A stretch of DNA of 64,000 nt from Ktedonobacter robiniae (GCF_016587375.1 NZ_BNJG01000003.1:1364001-1428000), one strand, 5' to 3'; shown: positions 16,096 through 25,884, counted from the first letter of the stretch. Program-made: numbers and translations. Notes: a model not told the origin generated them from the letters alone.

Positions 16096-16584
16096 TTATT
16101 CCCAGATGAGTTCCATCTCGGGGACGTGGTTGTGTTTGATGACGAAGCCGAGCTTTTCGTAGACGGGCTGACCGTCCTGGGTGGCATAGAGACAAATGCG
16201 GTGCGCACTGGTCGTTTTGATGAAGGCGAGCATGTCTTGCAGGATGCGCGTGGCGAGGCCGTGTTTGCGCCAGGCGGGGGTGGTGTACATGTTTAAGATG
16301 AGGGCTTCTTTGCCAGAGAAGTGCCTGGGCGAGGGTGGCTTCTCGATGAAGATGAGGCCGCCACACGCGACGATCTCGCCCTCGGCCTCGGCGACCCAGC
16401 TATGGTAGCTTTCGTCGGCGATCTTTGCCAGGAAGTATCTGTGGCACTCTCCCTCCAGGGCGGAGAAGATGGCTTCGTCCTTAACTTTGCGCGTCTCGCG
16501 CAGGAAGTCCAGGCGCAGGCGCACGAGGGCCTCAAGGTCTTCAGTGGTGGCTTTGCGGAGTGTGGGGACAGTCTGTATACTCAT
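16096..16584 (-). CDS. GNAT-family N-acetyltransferase
   Basis: 162 aa; transfers an acetyl group from acetyl-CoA to an amine of unknown substrate. Motif A region: LILNMYTTPAWRKHGLATRI, with the acetyl-CoA-binding Q/R-x-x-G-x-G/A form RKHGLA. Motif B: LYATQDGQPVYEKLGF. Length is normal for the family. It is transcribed alone. Confidence 0.88.
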   Translation of the reverse strand: MSIQTVPTLRKATTEDLEALVRLRLDFLRETRKVKDEAIFSALEGECHRYFLAKIADESYHSWVAEAEGEIVACGGLIFIEKPPSPRHFSGKEALILNMYTTPAWRKHGLATRILQDMLAFIKTTSAHRICLYATQDGQPVYEKLGFVIKHNHVPEMELIWE

Positions 16585-16803
16585 ATAAGATGCTTTACCT
16601 TTGTTCTAGATGAGAGATATGTATAGCTTAACCTCTCTCATTCTAGCACATCAATAACCTAAACATCGGGAAGGCCCGCCGCCCGTGCAGGAGGACTGAG
16701 GTAGGTGCGCGGCCGTGCCCCCGAATGGGGGTTTTCTCCGGCATGGGCATGAGAACCGATGTTTGCTGTCAACGCGGTGCCTCGGTAGAGCCACATTAAC
16801 TGA

Positions 16804-16850
16804 TGAACGAGGGGGTATCCGTTATCTTTTTGCGGACACCCCCTCGTTCA
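16804..16850. terminator. Terminator hairpin after the DHFR-like gene
   Basis: Arms 16804-16821 and 16833-16850 match at 17 of 18 positions (GAACGAGGGGGT core), with an AT-rich run after it. It lies downstream of the DHFR-like gene (minus strand). Confidence 0.65.
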
Positions 16851-16872
16851 CCAATTATTTTTCGTCACTCTT

Positions 16873-17430
16873 TCAAATATTCTGGTAGGTCAATCTTACG
16901 ACGCCGTTACCAAACGTCTTTGTTTCTAGCAGTTTGAGGTTGACTTTCTCCTGGAATAAGGGCGCTCCACTGCCAACAAAAACAGGATGGACATACAGAA
17001 CATATTCATCAATGAGGCCAGCCTTCGCAAAACTTTGAATGAGGCTGGCACTCCCAATAATCATCATATCCTTGCCAGACTGCTGTTTGAGTTTTTGCAT
17101 CTCTTCCAGAGCATGCTCTTTGACCACTCTTGCGTTGTTATAGGTGCCCCAAGGAGCGCTTTCCAGTGTTTTGGAAAAGACCAGTTTGGGTTTCGGATTA
17201 ATATGGTCAGCTAAGAACGGTTCCTCCTCCTTTGTCTTCTCAGGCCAGTAACTGACCATGCCGTGATAGGTGACCCGTCCCAATAAAAAGGTGTCGACCG
17301 ACTGTTGGCCTTCACCCAATGCTTGCGCGATTTCATCCGTGTAGATCTTTTCCACCCAATCCATCTCAAGGCCAGGCCCTGAAACGAAGCCATCAAGAGT
17401 CATAAACTCGACTGCAATTATTTTTCTCAT
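16873..17430 (-). CDS. DHFR-fold (RibD C-terminal) reductase-family protein
   Basis: 185 aa with the dihydrofolate reductase/RibD-C fold: MRKIIAVEFMTLDGFVSGP at the N-terminus, LLGRVTYHGMVSYWP and the C-terminal IIGSASLIQSFAKAGLIDE segment, which binds NAD(P)H in relatives. Such stand-alone members often act as reductases of unknown substrate in Actinobacteria and Chloroflexota. Single gene with its own terminator. Confidence 0.85.
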   Translation of the reverse strand: MRKIIAVEFMTLDGFVSGPGLEMDWVEKIYTDEIAQALGEGQQSVDTFLLGRVTYHGMVSYWPEKTKEEEPFLADHINPKPKLVFSKTLESAPWGTYNNARVVKEHALEEMQKLKQQSGKDMMIIGSASLIQSFAKAGLIDEYVLYVHPVFVGSGAPLFQEKVNLKLLETKTFGNGVVRLTYQNI

Positions 17431-17509
17431 GCGGATTTCTTTCTGTAATCTGGTCCATTCCGGCTAGATATGGACCCTCACCGTAATCGAGGGTGGGAAC
17501 TGCGACGCG

Positions 17510-18175
17510 TTAGACGTCATAGGTGTCGTGCAGGCGGAGCCATCCCATTGCCGAGGTCGTGCTGCGACCGGATGGCTCTTCCCAGTCCTCCTGCCGTCCG
17601 AGTGGGGTTAGGTCGAGATATTTGTACGTTCCAAGGAGCAGTTCGTTACCACGGTCGAACGTCGAGTACGTGTGAAAGATGTTCTCGTCCACGCGCAGGA
17701 AGACGCTCGTCGCCGAGACCTCGCCATCTTCTTCCGTGGCATGAAAGTCATAGTTGAAATTGCTGCCATACGAGGAGACCCACGGAAGAGTCCAGCCCAT
17801 GCGCTTTTTGAATGGCTCGATCTTCGCCAGGGGCGCACGCGAGACAACAACCAGCGAGGTATCGCGGGCGTGCAGGTGGGCCAGGTGACCGACGTTATCG
17901 ATCAAGAACGAGCAGCCCTTACAGCCCTCATCCCAGTCTGGACCAAACATGAAATGGTAGACAATCAACTGACGACGCCCCTCAAAGAGGTCCAGCAAAC
18001 TCGCCTTGCCGTCCGGTCCCTCGAAGAGGTACTCTTTCTCAACCTTGACCATGGGTAGCCTGCGCCGTTCAGCATTGAGTTTGTCTAGCGCACGGGTGGC
18101 TTCCTTTTCCCTGGTGAGCAACTCCTGGCGCGCAGTGAGCCACTCGTCTCGTGAGACAATTGGTGGATAGTTCAC
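17510..18175 (-). CDS. DUF899 family thioredoxin-fold protein
   Basis: 221 aa from GTG 18175, which has AAAGGAG 7 bp upstream; the longer frame to 18265 lacks a ribosome site. Characteristic segments: IVSRDEWLTARQELLTREKE, LFEGRRQLIVYHFMFGP and DEGCKGCSFLIDNVGHLAH with a C-x2-C, then VVVSRAPLAKIEPFKKRMGW. Proteins of this family have a thioredoxin-like fold and often accompany stress or DHFR-like genes; the reaction is not established. Confidence 0.85.
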   Translation of the reverse strand: MNYPPIVSRDEWLTARQELLTREKEATRALDKLNAERRRLPMVKVEKEYLFEGPDGKASLLDLFEGRRQLIVYHFMFGPDWDEGCKGCSFLIDNVGHLAHLHARDTSLVVVSRAPLAKIEPFKKRMGWTLPWVSSYGSNFNYDFHATEEDGEVSATSVFLRVDENIFHTYSTFDRGNELLLGTYKYLDLTPLGRQEDWEEPSGRSTTSAMGWLRLHDTYDV

Positions 18176-18831
18176 GATATTCTCCTTTGGTTTGATGATT
18201 GGATTGCTCTGCTTCTCCCTTGAGTCGTCATCTGGAGGGCGCGTGCAAAGAGCAAGCACAGACAATCTACCAGAAGTCGATCAGGAAAACTTCTTCTATC
18301 TTGCTTACATCTCTGTGTGGCCAACCTTTCGAGTAATCGGCACTTTTGAAGCTCTCTCCCAGCACTGCCAACGGGTCCATGAAGCGACCGTGGAAACAGG
18401 GTAAGCTTGATCTGGTACATGGACAGGCCGATGAGATCCGCGTCAAGGGTCGGAAGATAGTCGCGTGGATGGGGTTAGCCATGATGGTTTCCACGCGGTT
18501 CTCAACGCGGTGCCTCTGGTGGGGTATTAAAATCTTGTATAAAATTGCGTGTTTCACCCAATTCTCCTAGTGGCGCTGGTTCTTTTTCAAGGGGTTCCTC
18601 TGGTATAATGTAAGGGATTATTTCATTTTAAAGGCATAGATGGCCCATCAGGCGCGTAAGTCGTACCATGATATGTAAGCGCGTGCTTTAGCAGCGTGGC
18701 TCCCCTCATGACGTTTCGCGTATTTCATTGTATACTTCGGCGGTGTAGCTTCTTATGCGGAAACCAACGCCACTGTCGTGGCTAGCGCTCCGCGCTCAGG
18801 TTCCCTGAATAGGAAGAGGAGAGTTCGTGGG
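18176..18831. other. Intergenic region before the first BTAD regulator
   Basis: 650 bp. Minus-strand frames around 18267-18557 show no family and no ribosome site, so I do not call a gene. An extended -10 (TGGTATAAT, 18601-18609) may start the regulator's transcript. Near 18780 is a copy of the CTAGCGCTCCGCGCTCAGG motif also seen at about 4730. Confidence 0.4.
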
Positions 18832-21800
18832 ATGAATAGCAAAACGACATATCATCAACAAGTCAGCTATTGTGGTAAGCCACGCTGCCGTAAGTGCCGC
18901 GAGGGGACGGGTCATGGGCCGTACTGGTATGCGTATAAGACGGTCGATGGGCGCACCACGCGTACATATATTGGTAAAAACCTGCCGCCGGAGATTCAGG
19001 CCCAGCTTGAGGGTCGCTCCGAGACCTCCGCGCTGGCGGAGGCCAGTTCGCAGTCGCAGGCCCTGGTCCGCATCTATGTGCTGGGCCAGTTTCGCCTGGA
19101 GCGCCGTTCTCCCCGCTCGGGCGAGTGGCAGACGGTGACGGAGTCGACCTGGCAGCACCAGCGAGTGCGCGCCCTGCTGGCGTCCCTGGTCTGCGCAAAT
19201 GGGCGCAAGATGGGCCGTGAGCAGATTATTGAGATGCTCTGGCAAGACCTTGATTATGAGACGGCCTCCAATCGCCTGGATCGCGCCGTCTATAGCCTGC
19301 GCCAGCTCTTTGAGCCACAGCGTAGCCGTCCCGCGACCTCTCCACTCCTACTGACCGAGCGTGAAGTCCTGGTCCTGGGTGATCAATCCCAGGTCTGGAT
19401 CGATGCCGATGCCTTTGAGCAGTTGTTAACTCAGGCCAATGCATTGATACATAGCGATCCAGGGCAGGCCGAGAAGCGCCTGAACGAGGCGGCGACGCTC
19501 TATGGCGGCTCCTTTCTTCCCGAGATGCGCAAGATGGAGTGGTCTGGTGCGCGCCGCAGCTCACTACAAAGGAGCTGGATCGGCATGCTGTTGGAGCTGG
19601 CTGATATGCGCACCCAGCGCGAAGCCTTCCAGGACGCCATCATACCTCTTGACCGCCTGCTCGCGGTCGATCCCACCAATGAGGCCGCTGTACAGCGCAT
19701 AATGAAGCTGCTGGTCCACCTGGACCGGCGCGGCGAGGCTTTGCGCGCATATAAGCACCTGGCCCAGGTCCTGCGCCAGGAATATAATATTGTGCCTTTA
19801 CCGGATACGCGCCAGCTCTATGAAGATCTTAAGCGCGGCAATAAGAGCGTCGCGACCGAGGTGCGCGGTTCAGCCATAGGAGTTGCCGAGCAGGTCGCGA
19901 GCGTCCAGGCCACGCGCACCAGTGGTACGGAGAGCAGCCCGGCCATCCAGATTGGTCGTGCCCACCAGAGTCCCTTGATTGGTCGCGAGAAGGAGCTGGC
20001 GATCCTGCGCGAGATGGTGGAGACGACCGAGCATGCCGCGCGTTTCAAGCTGACAGTGCAGAAGAAGACCATCGCCTCGACCCTGGATACACCGCGTCGC
20101 CCACAGTGTGGTGTGCTAATGGGTGAGGTTGGCATCGGCAAGACGCGCCTGGCCGAGGAGCTGAGCCGCGAGGCACGGGGCAAGAGCTGGGCCGTAGCCT
20201 GGAGCCGCGTCTATGCCCAGGAAGGCTCGATCCCCTATCGCCTCTGGACCGAGGTATTGCGTAAGGCCACGACCCAGGGAGCCTGGCAGCGCCAGGAGCT
20301 GACGCGCCGCCCCCTTGTCTTCCAGCCGCTAACCGCGCTCCTGCCCGAGCTGACGGAGTTCCTGCCGCCCGTGGCGCTGACGCCGCCCCTGCCACCCGAG
20401 CAGGAGCAGCTGCGCCTCTGGGAGGCCGCGCGCGAACTGCTCACACTTATCAGCGAGAGCACACCCCTGATTATAGCCCTCGACGACCTACAATGGGCCG
20501 ATGGCAGCAGTTGCGAGCTGCTGGCCTACCTGGCGCGGCGCATCCAGGGCTACCCCATCGTTATCGTCGGCACCTGCCGCGATAACGAACTCCCGCTCAA
20601 TCATCCGCTCAAGGCCCTACTTACCGACCTACAACGTGAGCATGCCGTCGAGACCGTCAGCCTGGAACCCCTGGAGACGGAGCAGATCAGCACGCTTGTC
20701 TCCTATGTCTCCAATATTTCGCAGCCACTCGCGCAGAGCATCAGCAAACGCGCCGATGGCAACCCCTTCTTCGCCGAGGAGCTGGCGCGTGGCCTCGGCG
20801 CACAGTTGGCGACCGCCGCCGCCGGCAATGGCCAGAACGGGAACGGCCACACTACAGTAAGGAGCGCATTGAACAAGGTCAATGCCAATGGCGAGGAGCC
20901 GCTGCCCGACACCATCTCCGCCGTGCTCGACCTGCGCCTGGAGCGCCTGAGCGATGCCTGCCGCCGCCTGTTGCAGAAGGCCGCCGTTCTGGGTGGTTCC
21001 TTCCAGTTTCAGGTCATCTGTGCCATGGAGGCCAACACGCCCGACATGGACGAAGACCTCGTGCTCGACCTGCTTGAAGAAGGCCTGACCTCTGGCATGC
21101 TCACCGAAGAGGGCACGGGCACCCGCGTCACCTACCAGTTCTGGCATCCCCTGCTCGTCAGCCACCTCTACGACAGGCTCTCAGCCGCGCGCCGTGCCAG
21201 CCTGCATCGCCGCGCCGCCGATGTCTTCCAGCAGATGTACGGCGACCACGAGGAGCACGCCGCAACCATCACCGACCACCTCGTCAAGGGTGGGTCCGTC
21301 TCCAGCAAAATCGCGCACTTCGCTGAGCTAGCGGCCCGCTTCTCCTACAGCCTCTCCGCCTATCCCGACGCCGAGAAGCACTACAAGATCGCCCTCGAAA
21401 ACCTCGATCGTATCACCCAGAACCAGGAGCACTACGCGTATTTGCTAGAGTGCCTGGGAGAATGCACCCGTGTACAGGGAAAATATGAGGAGGCGCGAGG
21501 CTTTTATGAGCAAGCTTTGGAAGAGCGTAAAAGGCTTAACGGCTATGTATCAATTTCTAAAGATGAGGCTCAACTACAAGCGTTACTATGCTGTGAAATT
21601 GGTGTCACCTGGTACGATGTGGGTAACAGTGTTAATGCTCAAAACTATTATTTAGAAAGCGAAGAAATACTCAAGGCCTCAGATATAACTACAGGTTATG
21701 TATGGGCTTATCTTCGCTACCAGGAGAGCCATATCAGTTGGAGAGAAGGCAACTATAATAAGGCGAGAATGAACACGGAAGAAGCACTCCGCCTGTTTCA

Positions 21801-22947
21801 AGAGGCCGAACAAGTACAAGCACACAAGGTGCCGTTCCAAGATCTTTCAACTCAATTACGTCGTATTTTATCTGGAGACACTGTTACTCTTGGTCGCATA
21901 CATAATTTATTAGGTATGATAGAAGCGACTGGAGGACGTAGCGGCGATGGTTTAAGTCACTATAGCAAAGCGTTAACTTTGTTTGAACAATATGAGAGAG
22001 CAAGAGATATTGCGCTAATATCTTGTAACATGGGCGATGTTCTTCTAAGAAGAGCTGAGTTTGAACAGGCTCAATCTGTTTTAAGACGTTCTTTAAATCT
22101 TGCTGAACGTGTAGGGGAAGCACCACTTGTGGCCTTTGTATATGGTAATCAAGGGGTGTTAGATACGCGTATTGGGAGTTTGATCGATGCAGAGAATGAG
22201 CTTAAGAAATGTTTAGAGCTGGTAGAGAGATTAAATGAGCCTGCCTCAATTAGTGTATGGTGTATGTATCTTGCTGTTGCTTTACAAGAGCAAGGCAAGC
22301 TTATAGAGGCATCAAAAATGCTTCGCAGAGCTTTGGGAATTTGCCGTTCTATGGGCATTATCCCATATATTGGTATAGCATTTGTAGATATTGGCAATCT
22401 GCGTATTGCTCAAGCTCTAGCCAGTGAAGATACACAGCAAAAGCCAATGCTGAGAAAAGCAAAGAGTACGCTGGAGAGAGCATTAAGCCTTGAGGGGCTG
22501 GAGGCTGAAACGAGAGCGGAGGGCCAGTTGGCTCTTGCTAAAGTTTTGCTGTTAATGAGAGAACATGAAAAGGCTTCCGAACATGTGAACCAAGCCTCTG
22601 TTAATATCAATAAATATGAGCTTATATGGCTACAATGCCTAGAGCAGCGAATTCTCGGTAGCGTAAAAGAGTATGCTACGAATATAATAGAAGCGGCTCA
22701 ATGCTATGATCATGCCTTGAGCGCTTCACGTAAGTATGGTATGCGCCTTGAAGAGGCTCACACACTCTTGAGTTATGGGCAACTCCTGCTTAAGAAGTAT
22801 GCTGATCTCGCAAACCACGAAGAGCAAGGCTACCAGCGTGGCATGCGCTATTTGCAAGAAGCCCTGCGCATCTTCAAAGAATGTGGCGCGGAGCTGGATG
22901 CCCAGCGCGCCGAGAAGATCCTCGAAGAATCCTACCCCACGTTATAG
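18832..22947 (+). CDS. Giant SARP-type regulator: zinc module, BTAD, AAA ATPase, TPR repeats
   Basis: 1371 aa. Start ATG 18832 (MNSKTTYHQQ). Residues about 7-50 carry YCGKPRCRKCREG and GPYWYAYKT, a small zinc-binding module resembling DUF6788. Residues about 75-165 form the winged-helix DNA-binding region and about 180-350 the BTAD helices. The AAA/STAND ATPase has Walker A GEVGIGKTRL near 430 and Walker B IIALDDLQWAD near 550. From about 830 onward are TPR-like helices for ligand or partner sensing. It should be an ATP-driven transcription activator. Bases about 21430-22790 (the TPR region) are much richer in A/T than the rest of the gene, with GC-rich sequence again at the 3' end. A paralogue lies at 37121-41146. 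Confidence 0.88.
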   Translation: MNSKTTYHQQVSYCGKPRCRKCREGTGHGPYWYAYKTVDGRTTRTYIGKNLPPEIQAQLEGRSETSALAEASSQSQALVRIYVLGQFRLERRSPRSGEWQTVTESTWQHQRVRALLASLVCANGRKMGREQIIEMLWQDLDYETASNRLDRAVYSLRQLFEPQRSRPATSPLLLTEREVLVLGDQSQVWIDADAFEQLLTQANALIHSDPGQAEKRLNEAATLYGGSFLPEMRKMEWSGARRSSLQRSWIGMLLELADMRTQREAFQDAIIPLDRLLAVDPTNEAAVQRIMKLLVHLDRRGEALRAYKHLAQVLRQEYNIVPLPDTRQLYEDLKRGNKSVATEVRGSAIGVAEQVASVQATRTSGTESSPAIQIGRAHQSPLIGREKELAILREMVETTEHAARFKLTVQKKTIASTLDTPRRPQCGVLMGEVGIGKTRLAEELSREARGKSWAVAWSRVYAQEGSIPYRLWTEVLRKATTQGAWQRQELTRRPLVFQPLTALLPELTEFLPPVALTPPLPPEQEQLRLWEAARELLTLISESTPLIIALDDLQWADGSSCELLAYLARRIQGYPIVIVGTCRDNELPLNHPLKALLTDLQREHAVETVSLEPLETEQISTLVSYVSNISQPLAQSISKRADGNPFFAEELARGLGAQLATAAAGNGQNGNGHTTVRSALNKVNANGEEPLPDTISAVLDLRLERLSDACRRLLQKAAVLGGSFQFQVICAMEANTPDMDEDLVLDLLEEGLTSGMLTEEGTGTRVTYQFWHPLLVSHLYDRLSAARRASLHRRAADVFQQMYGDHEEHAATITDHLVKGGSVSSKIAHFAELAARFSYSLSAYPDAEKHYKIALENLDRITQNQEHYAYLLECLGECTRVQGKYEEARGFYEQALEERKRLNGYVSISKDEAQLQALLCCEIGVTWYDVGNSVNAQNYYLESEEILKASDITTGYVWAYLRYQESHISWREGNYNKARMNTEEALRLFQEAEQVQAHKVPFQDLSTQLRRILSGDTVTLGRIHNLLGMIEATGGRSGDGLSHYSKALTLFEQYERARDIALISCNMGDVLLRRAEFEQAQSVLRRSLNLAERVGEAPLVAFVYGNQGVLDTRIGSLIDAENELKKCLELVERLNEPASISVWCMYLAVALQEQGKLIEASKMLRRALGICRSMGIIPYIGIAFVDIGNLRIAQALASEDTQQKPMLRKAKSTLERALSLEGLEAETRAEGQLALAKVLLLMREHEKASEHVNQASVNINKYELIWLQCLEQRILGSVKEYATNIIEAAQCYDHALSASRKYGMRLEEAHTLLSYGQLLLKKYADLANHEEQGYQRGMRYLQEALRIFKECGAELDAQRAEKILEESYPTL

Positions 22948-23558
22948 GCGCCCCGTTTACGGCGCACAAGGCGATTTATCGCATGGATATAAGGTTGCGA
23001 TCAACCATATGGCCTTGGGGCCGTCATTCATGCAAATTCTGCCTTGCGGTAAAAGACGTGACTCTGTACTCGGGCGATAAATCGGGCGTCTATGGTATTG
23101 GTGTGTGGGCGTGTGTGGTGATTGGTTGTGGCATTGGTGTGTGGGCGTGTATGGTGATTGATTGCCCAGGAACCCGTGCAGACATCCAAGAATTTGACGA
23201 TGTTCACCTCAGAATGATATGTCCCTAACAACTTGTAATCCTCAGCGACGAAAGCGACGATAGCCGTCCATCTCTACGATCCCCCGCGCCTGGCGAGGCA
23301 TGTCCGCAACGCGTGAAAATTGTGATCAAAAGGCCGCGCTAAAGCCCCCTTATCCGGTATTATTCTCTCACAAGGATATGACGCAGGCGAAACCAGAAAC
23401 TAAAAAACGCTAAAAAAGGTCAGTACCAGGCTCGCCCACCGTCATCGCTTAGTACCGCACCCTTTGATCCTTAGCTCGCTGGCCTGCATACCTGGTATCG
23501 TCGACCAGGGCAGGCACCCATGACACACCCGTCCGCACCCAGAAAGGATGTGCCACCC
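22948..23558. other. Intergenic region with structured repeats
   Basis: 600 bp with no recognisable gene. It contains sequences such as GGCGATTTATCGC (22969-22981) that resemble GGCGATTCATCGC in the inverted repeat at 59119-59281, and a tandem 36-bp duplication (23096-23160). Possible remnant of a mobile palindromic element. Confidence 0.45.
23096..23160. repeat. Tandem duplication, 36-bp period
   Basis: ATTGGTGTGTGGGCGTGT starts at 23096 and again at 23132; the two units differ at one base over 28. It does not lie in a gene. Confidence 0.75.
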
Positions 23559-23726
23559 ATGAGTCTCGCACTGCGCAAAAACCAGATGTTCGCCCTCTTC
23601 CTGCTCGCCATCTTGACCCTGATCGTCGTTGGCCTTGTCGCCTTCAGCACCATTGCTCACATCAACTTGTGGCATGCATTCACTTCTTTAGACTTCAAGC
23701 CTAATGTGGTATATCCCCACAGCTAG
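23559..23726 (+). CDS. Possible 55-aa single-pass membrane protein
   Basis: ATG 23559 with AAAGGATG about 10 bp upstream. Residues 8-30 (QMFALFLLAILTLIVVGLVA) form one strong transmembrane helix. No family recognised. A hairpin terminator at 23940-23967 could end its transcript. Coding status is uncertain. Confidence 0.4.
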   Translation: MSLALRKNQMFALFLLAILTLIVVGLVAFSTIAHINLWHAFTSLDFKPNVVYPHS

Positions 23727-23939
23727 AAGTTAATTCTTTGGCCAACAGCACTTATTATCTGCGACAAGCCGTATGATCGGGCGAACCGCAGGGACGCAAT
23801 TTTAGCGCTCGCCAGCCAGTATATCGAGGACCAGGCCTGTTGAAAGGATGGTTAGCATGTCACATTACGATTAGCCAGGCAACATCTCATCTTGACACTA
23901 CTCCGTCTCGGGCATTGCCCGACACCGCGCGAACGAGAG

Positions 23940-23967
23940 GACCATCCCTAGTGAGCCAGGGATGGTC
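23940..23967 (+). terminator. Intrinsic terminator
   Basis: GACCATCCCT (23940-23949) pairs with AGGGATGGTC (23958-23967), followed by CTCTTTT. Plus-strand orientation fits the small ORF before it. Confidence 0.65.
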
Positions 23968-24031
23968 CTCTTTTGTGGGTGGGCTGCCCATGCAGGAGGG
24001 GCCTTGGTAGTGCGAGAGGCCCGCTGCCCAT

Positions 24032-24084
24032 GCAGGCGCGAATGGTAGGTGCGCGGTTTACAAGCACCTACCATTCGCGCCTGC
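24032..24084. terminator. 21-bp palindrome at the end of the DUF6585 gene
   Basis: Perfect arms 24032-24052 and 24064-24084, 11-nt loop, 8 bp after the stop codon of the minus-strand gene. It probably terminates that transcript. Confidence 0.7.
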
Positions 24085-24091
24085 TACATTG

Positions 24092-24874
24092 CTATCGCCT
24101 GACCTGGTTGAGGATGGAGCGGGTCAGGCTCATGAAGACGAAGAAATTGGGGATTTTAGCAACGGAGATGGTGGACCAGTTGAGCCACTTGCCCTCTTTA
24201 CGGACAGAGACAATACCGCGATTGACGCCGAACTCTTTGATCTCGTGCCAGGGAATGGTCTCTTTGCTATTGCTCACACCTTGCCGGCTTACACTGAGAG
24301 GGCCGAAGTTGAGGACCTGGCCCGCATTATAGGCGGCCAGGGCGCGTGGTAGCATAAAGGTGGTTATAGCATCGCTCAGGGCATCGCCGAGCTTTCCCAC
24401 TTCTTTGAATTTATTATTGAAGATGACCTTATGCCCGTCCAGGCGTTGGATTGTATATTTATGCGTCGTACCAGTATAGATGCCGTTGCGATAGTGCTTG
24501 GTGACCTCTTGCCACATGCCCTGGATCTGGTCCCAGCGGAAGGGGTCCGCTTGACTGCCCTTCATAAGCAGGAAGCCTTGCTCACAGAGATAGACTCGCC
24601 AGGACATATGTATCAGGAAATCTACAACATAGTAGATCAGCAATATGAGGCCTAACAGAAAAAAGATGAGCATTACATTGCTACTGTCATTGCCTGCTTT
24701 CACGAGAAAAAAGCCGAAGAAAAGTGTTATAGCCAGCCCTAAGATGATTCCGCTAATATAATGTCGGTTTAAGCCCACCTTGAACTCTGAGTGGTAAGCG
24801 CCTAGTTGATAAGTGCTTATCGCCTGTTGCGCGGCGGGAGAAAGGGTTGGACCTGCTTGATATGGATAGGCCAT
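24092..24874 (-). CDS. DUF6585-family membrane protein
   Basis: 260 aa. Residues about 20-32 (YQLGAYHSEFKVG) and the following two transmembrane helices (about 40-62 and 68-90) match the DUF6585 layout, in which a GxYxxxF-type motif precedes a helical hairpin. A PH-like soluble part follows (RVYLCEQGFLLMKG, VIFNNKFKEVGKLGD). Function unknown. It is a single gene with ATG at 24874; SD AAGGAG lies upstream. Confidence 0.75.
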   Translation of the reverse strand: MAYPYQAGPTLSPAAQQAISTYQLGAYHSEFKVGLNRHYISGIILGLAITLFFGFFLVKAGNDSSNVMLIFFLLGLILLIYYVVDFLIHMSWRVYLCEQGFLLMKGSQADPFRWDQIQGMWQEVTKHYRNGIYTGTTHKYTIQRLDGHKVIFNNKFKEVGKLGDALSDAITTFMLPRALAAYNAGQVLNFGPLSVSRQGVSNSKETIPWHEIKEFGVNRGIVSVRKEGKWLNWSTISVAKIPNFFVFMSLTRSILNQVRR

Positions 24875-25077
24875 AGAAGTGGTTTCTCCTTAAGAATAGA
24901 TGTACTCACAGGCGCCACTGGCGCGATATGCATATAAATTAACAGATCAGCTGAGATTTGACTAGAGTTTTTATCTATTTTTATTACAAATGTGAGGTAA
25001 TACCACTTCTCGCACCTGCGGTGCTCGCTGGGTAAGGGTTATTGGTGGGAGAGTCGGCTTCTCACCACACTATAACA

Positions 25078-25884
25078 TCATACTCCGCAGAGGCCTTTGC
25101 GGTAGGCGGCGGGTGAGACACCAATATGGCGCGTGAAGATGCGCGTGAAGTAATAGCGGCTACCAAAGCCGCTGGCGGTGGCGATCTGCTCGATGCTCTG
25201 GTTGGTCATCAGGAGTTGCTGCTCGGCCTGTTTGACGCGCTGCTCCTGGATATACTGGACGGGGGTGCGGCCCATGCTCAGGCGGAAGCAACGGATGAAG
25301 TAGTCAGGGGTCATATGGCAGAGCTGCGCTAAGATAGCGTTGGAGAGCGTATCCTCAAGGTGAGCCTCGATATATTGTAGCGCGGGGAGAATTGGCTCGA
25401 TGGTCTCAGATTGTAGCAGATAACGCTGGATTTGCTCATCCGTCAGGTTCTGGAGATAGAGTAGCAGTGCCTCGTAGAGGATAGCTTTAATGCGTAACTG
25501 TAGGAAGAGATCCAGCTTTTGTTGCTCTAATTCGGTGCGGAGTGAGCATACGGCCTCTTCTAGTGCGGGTCCGGCTGGTAGGCAGATGGGGTTGGTAAAG
25601 TTTTCCTGTTGCATTTGGTAAGGGAGGCCTAGCATGTCAAAGTGGACATACAGGTGCCCAACGCTTTGCAAGAGATTGGTGGAGAAAGGTACCTTGGCAG
25701 GTATGAAATACAGGCGTCCCTGTTCCAGGGTATAGTGCTGTCCCGCGTGTTCAATCCATGCTCCATCGGCGTCATTGCAATAGAAGCGCCAGAAACTGCT
25801 ATAGCGCGTGGGAAAGCGCCAGAAGGGTGGCTCCAGGCGTACAACGTGATAGGCCAGGAGCCGGATATGAACGTGGTCAAGCAT
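25078..25884 (-). CDS. AraC-family transcriptional regulator
   Basis: 268 aa: an N-terminal cupin-like sensor (WIEHAGQHYTLEQGRLYFIP) and a C-terminal double HTH from about residue 170 (DTLSNAILAQLCHMTPDYFI, then IEQIATASGFGSRYYFTRIF and HIGVSPAAYRKG). The second HTH has the canonical GF-x-S/D-x-x-YF form. Divergent from the small ORF-PhyH pair at 26092, which may be its target; this is inference. Confidence 0.92.
   Translation of the reverse strand: MLDHVHIRLLAYHVVRLEPPFWRFPTRYSSFWRFYCNDADGAWIEHAGQHYTLEQGRLYFIPAKVPFSTNLLQSVGHLYVHFDMLGLPYQMQQENFTNPICLPAGPALEEAVCSLRTELEQQKLDLFLQLRIKAILYEALLLYLQNLTDEQIQRYLLQSETIEPILPALQYIEAHLEDTLSNAILAQLCHMTPDYFIRCFRLSMGRTPVQYIQEQRVKQAEQQLLMTNQSIEQIATASGFGSRYYFTRIFTRHIGVSPAAYRKGLCGV

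Larger units (their letters stand above)
23727..24091. other. Intergenic region with terminator and palindrome
   Basis: 365 bp without a gene. It has a hairpin at 23940-23967 and a palindrome at 24032-24084. The motif CCCATGCAGG is repeated (about 23988 and 24028) and a similar motif occurs near 16685. Confidence 0.45.

Noticed and set aside
18267..18557. Minus-strand ORF before the first BTAD regulator
   Set aside because: No recognisable family, no Shine-Dalgarno, and unlike neighbouring proteins in composition.
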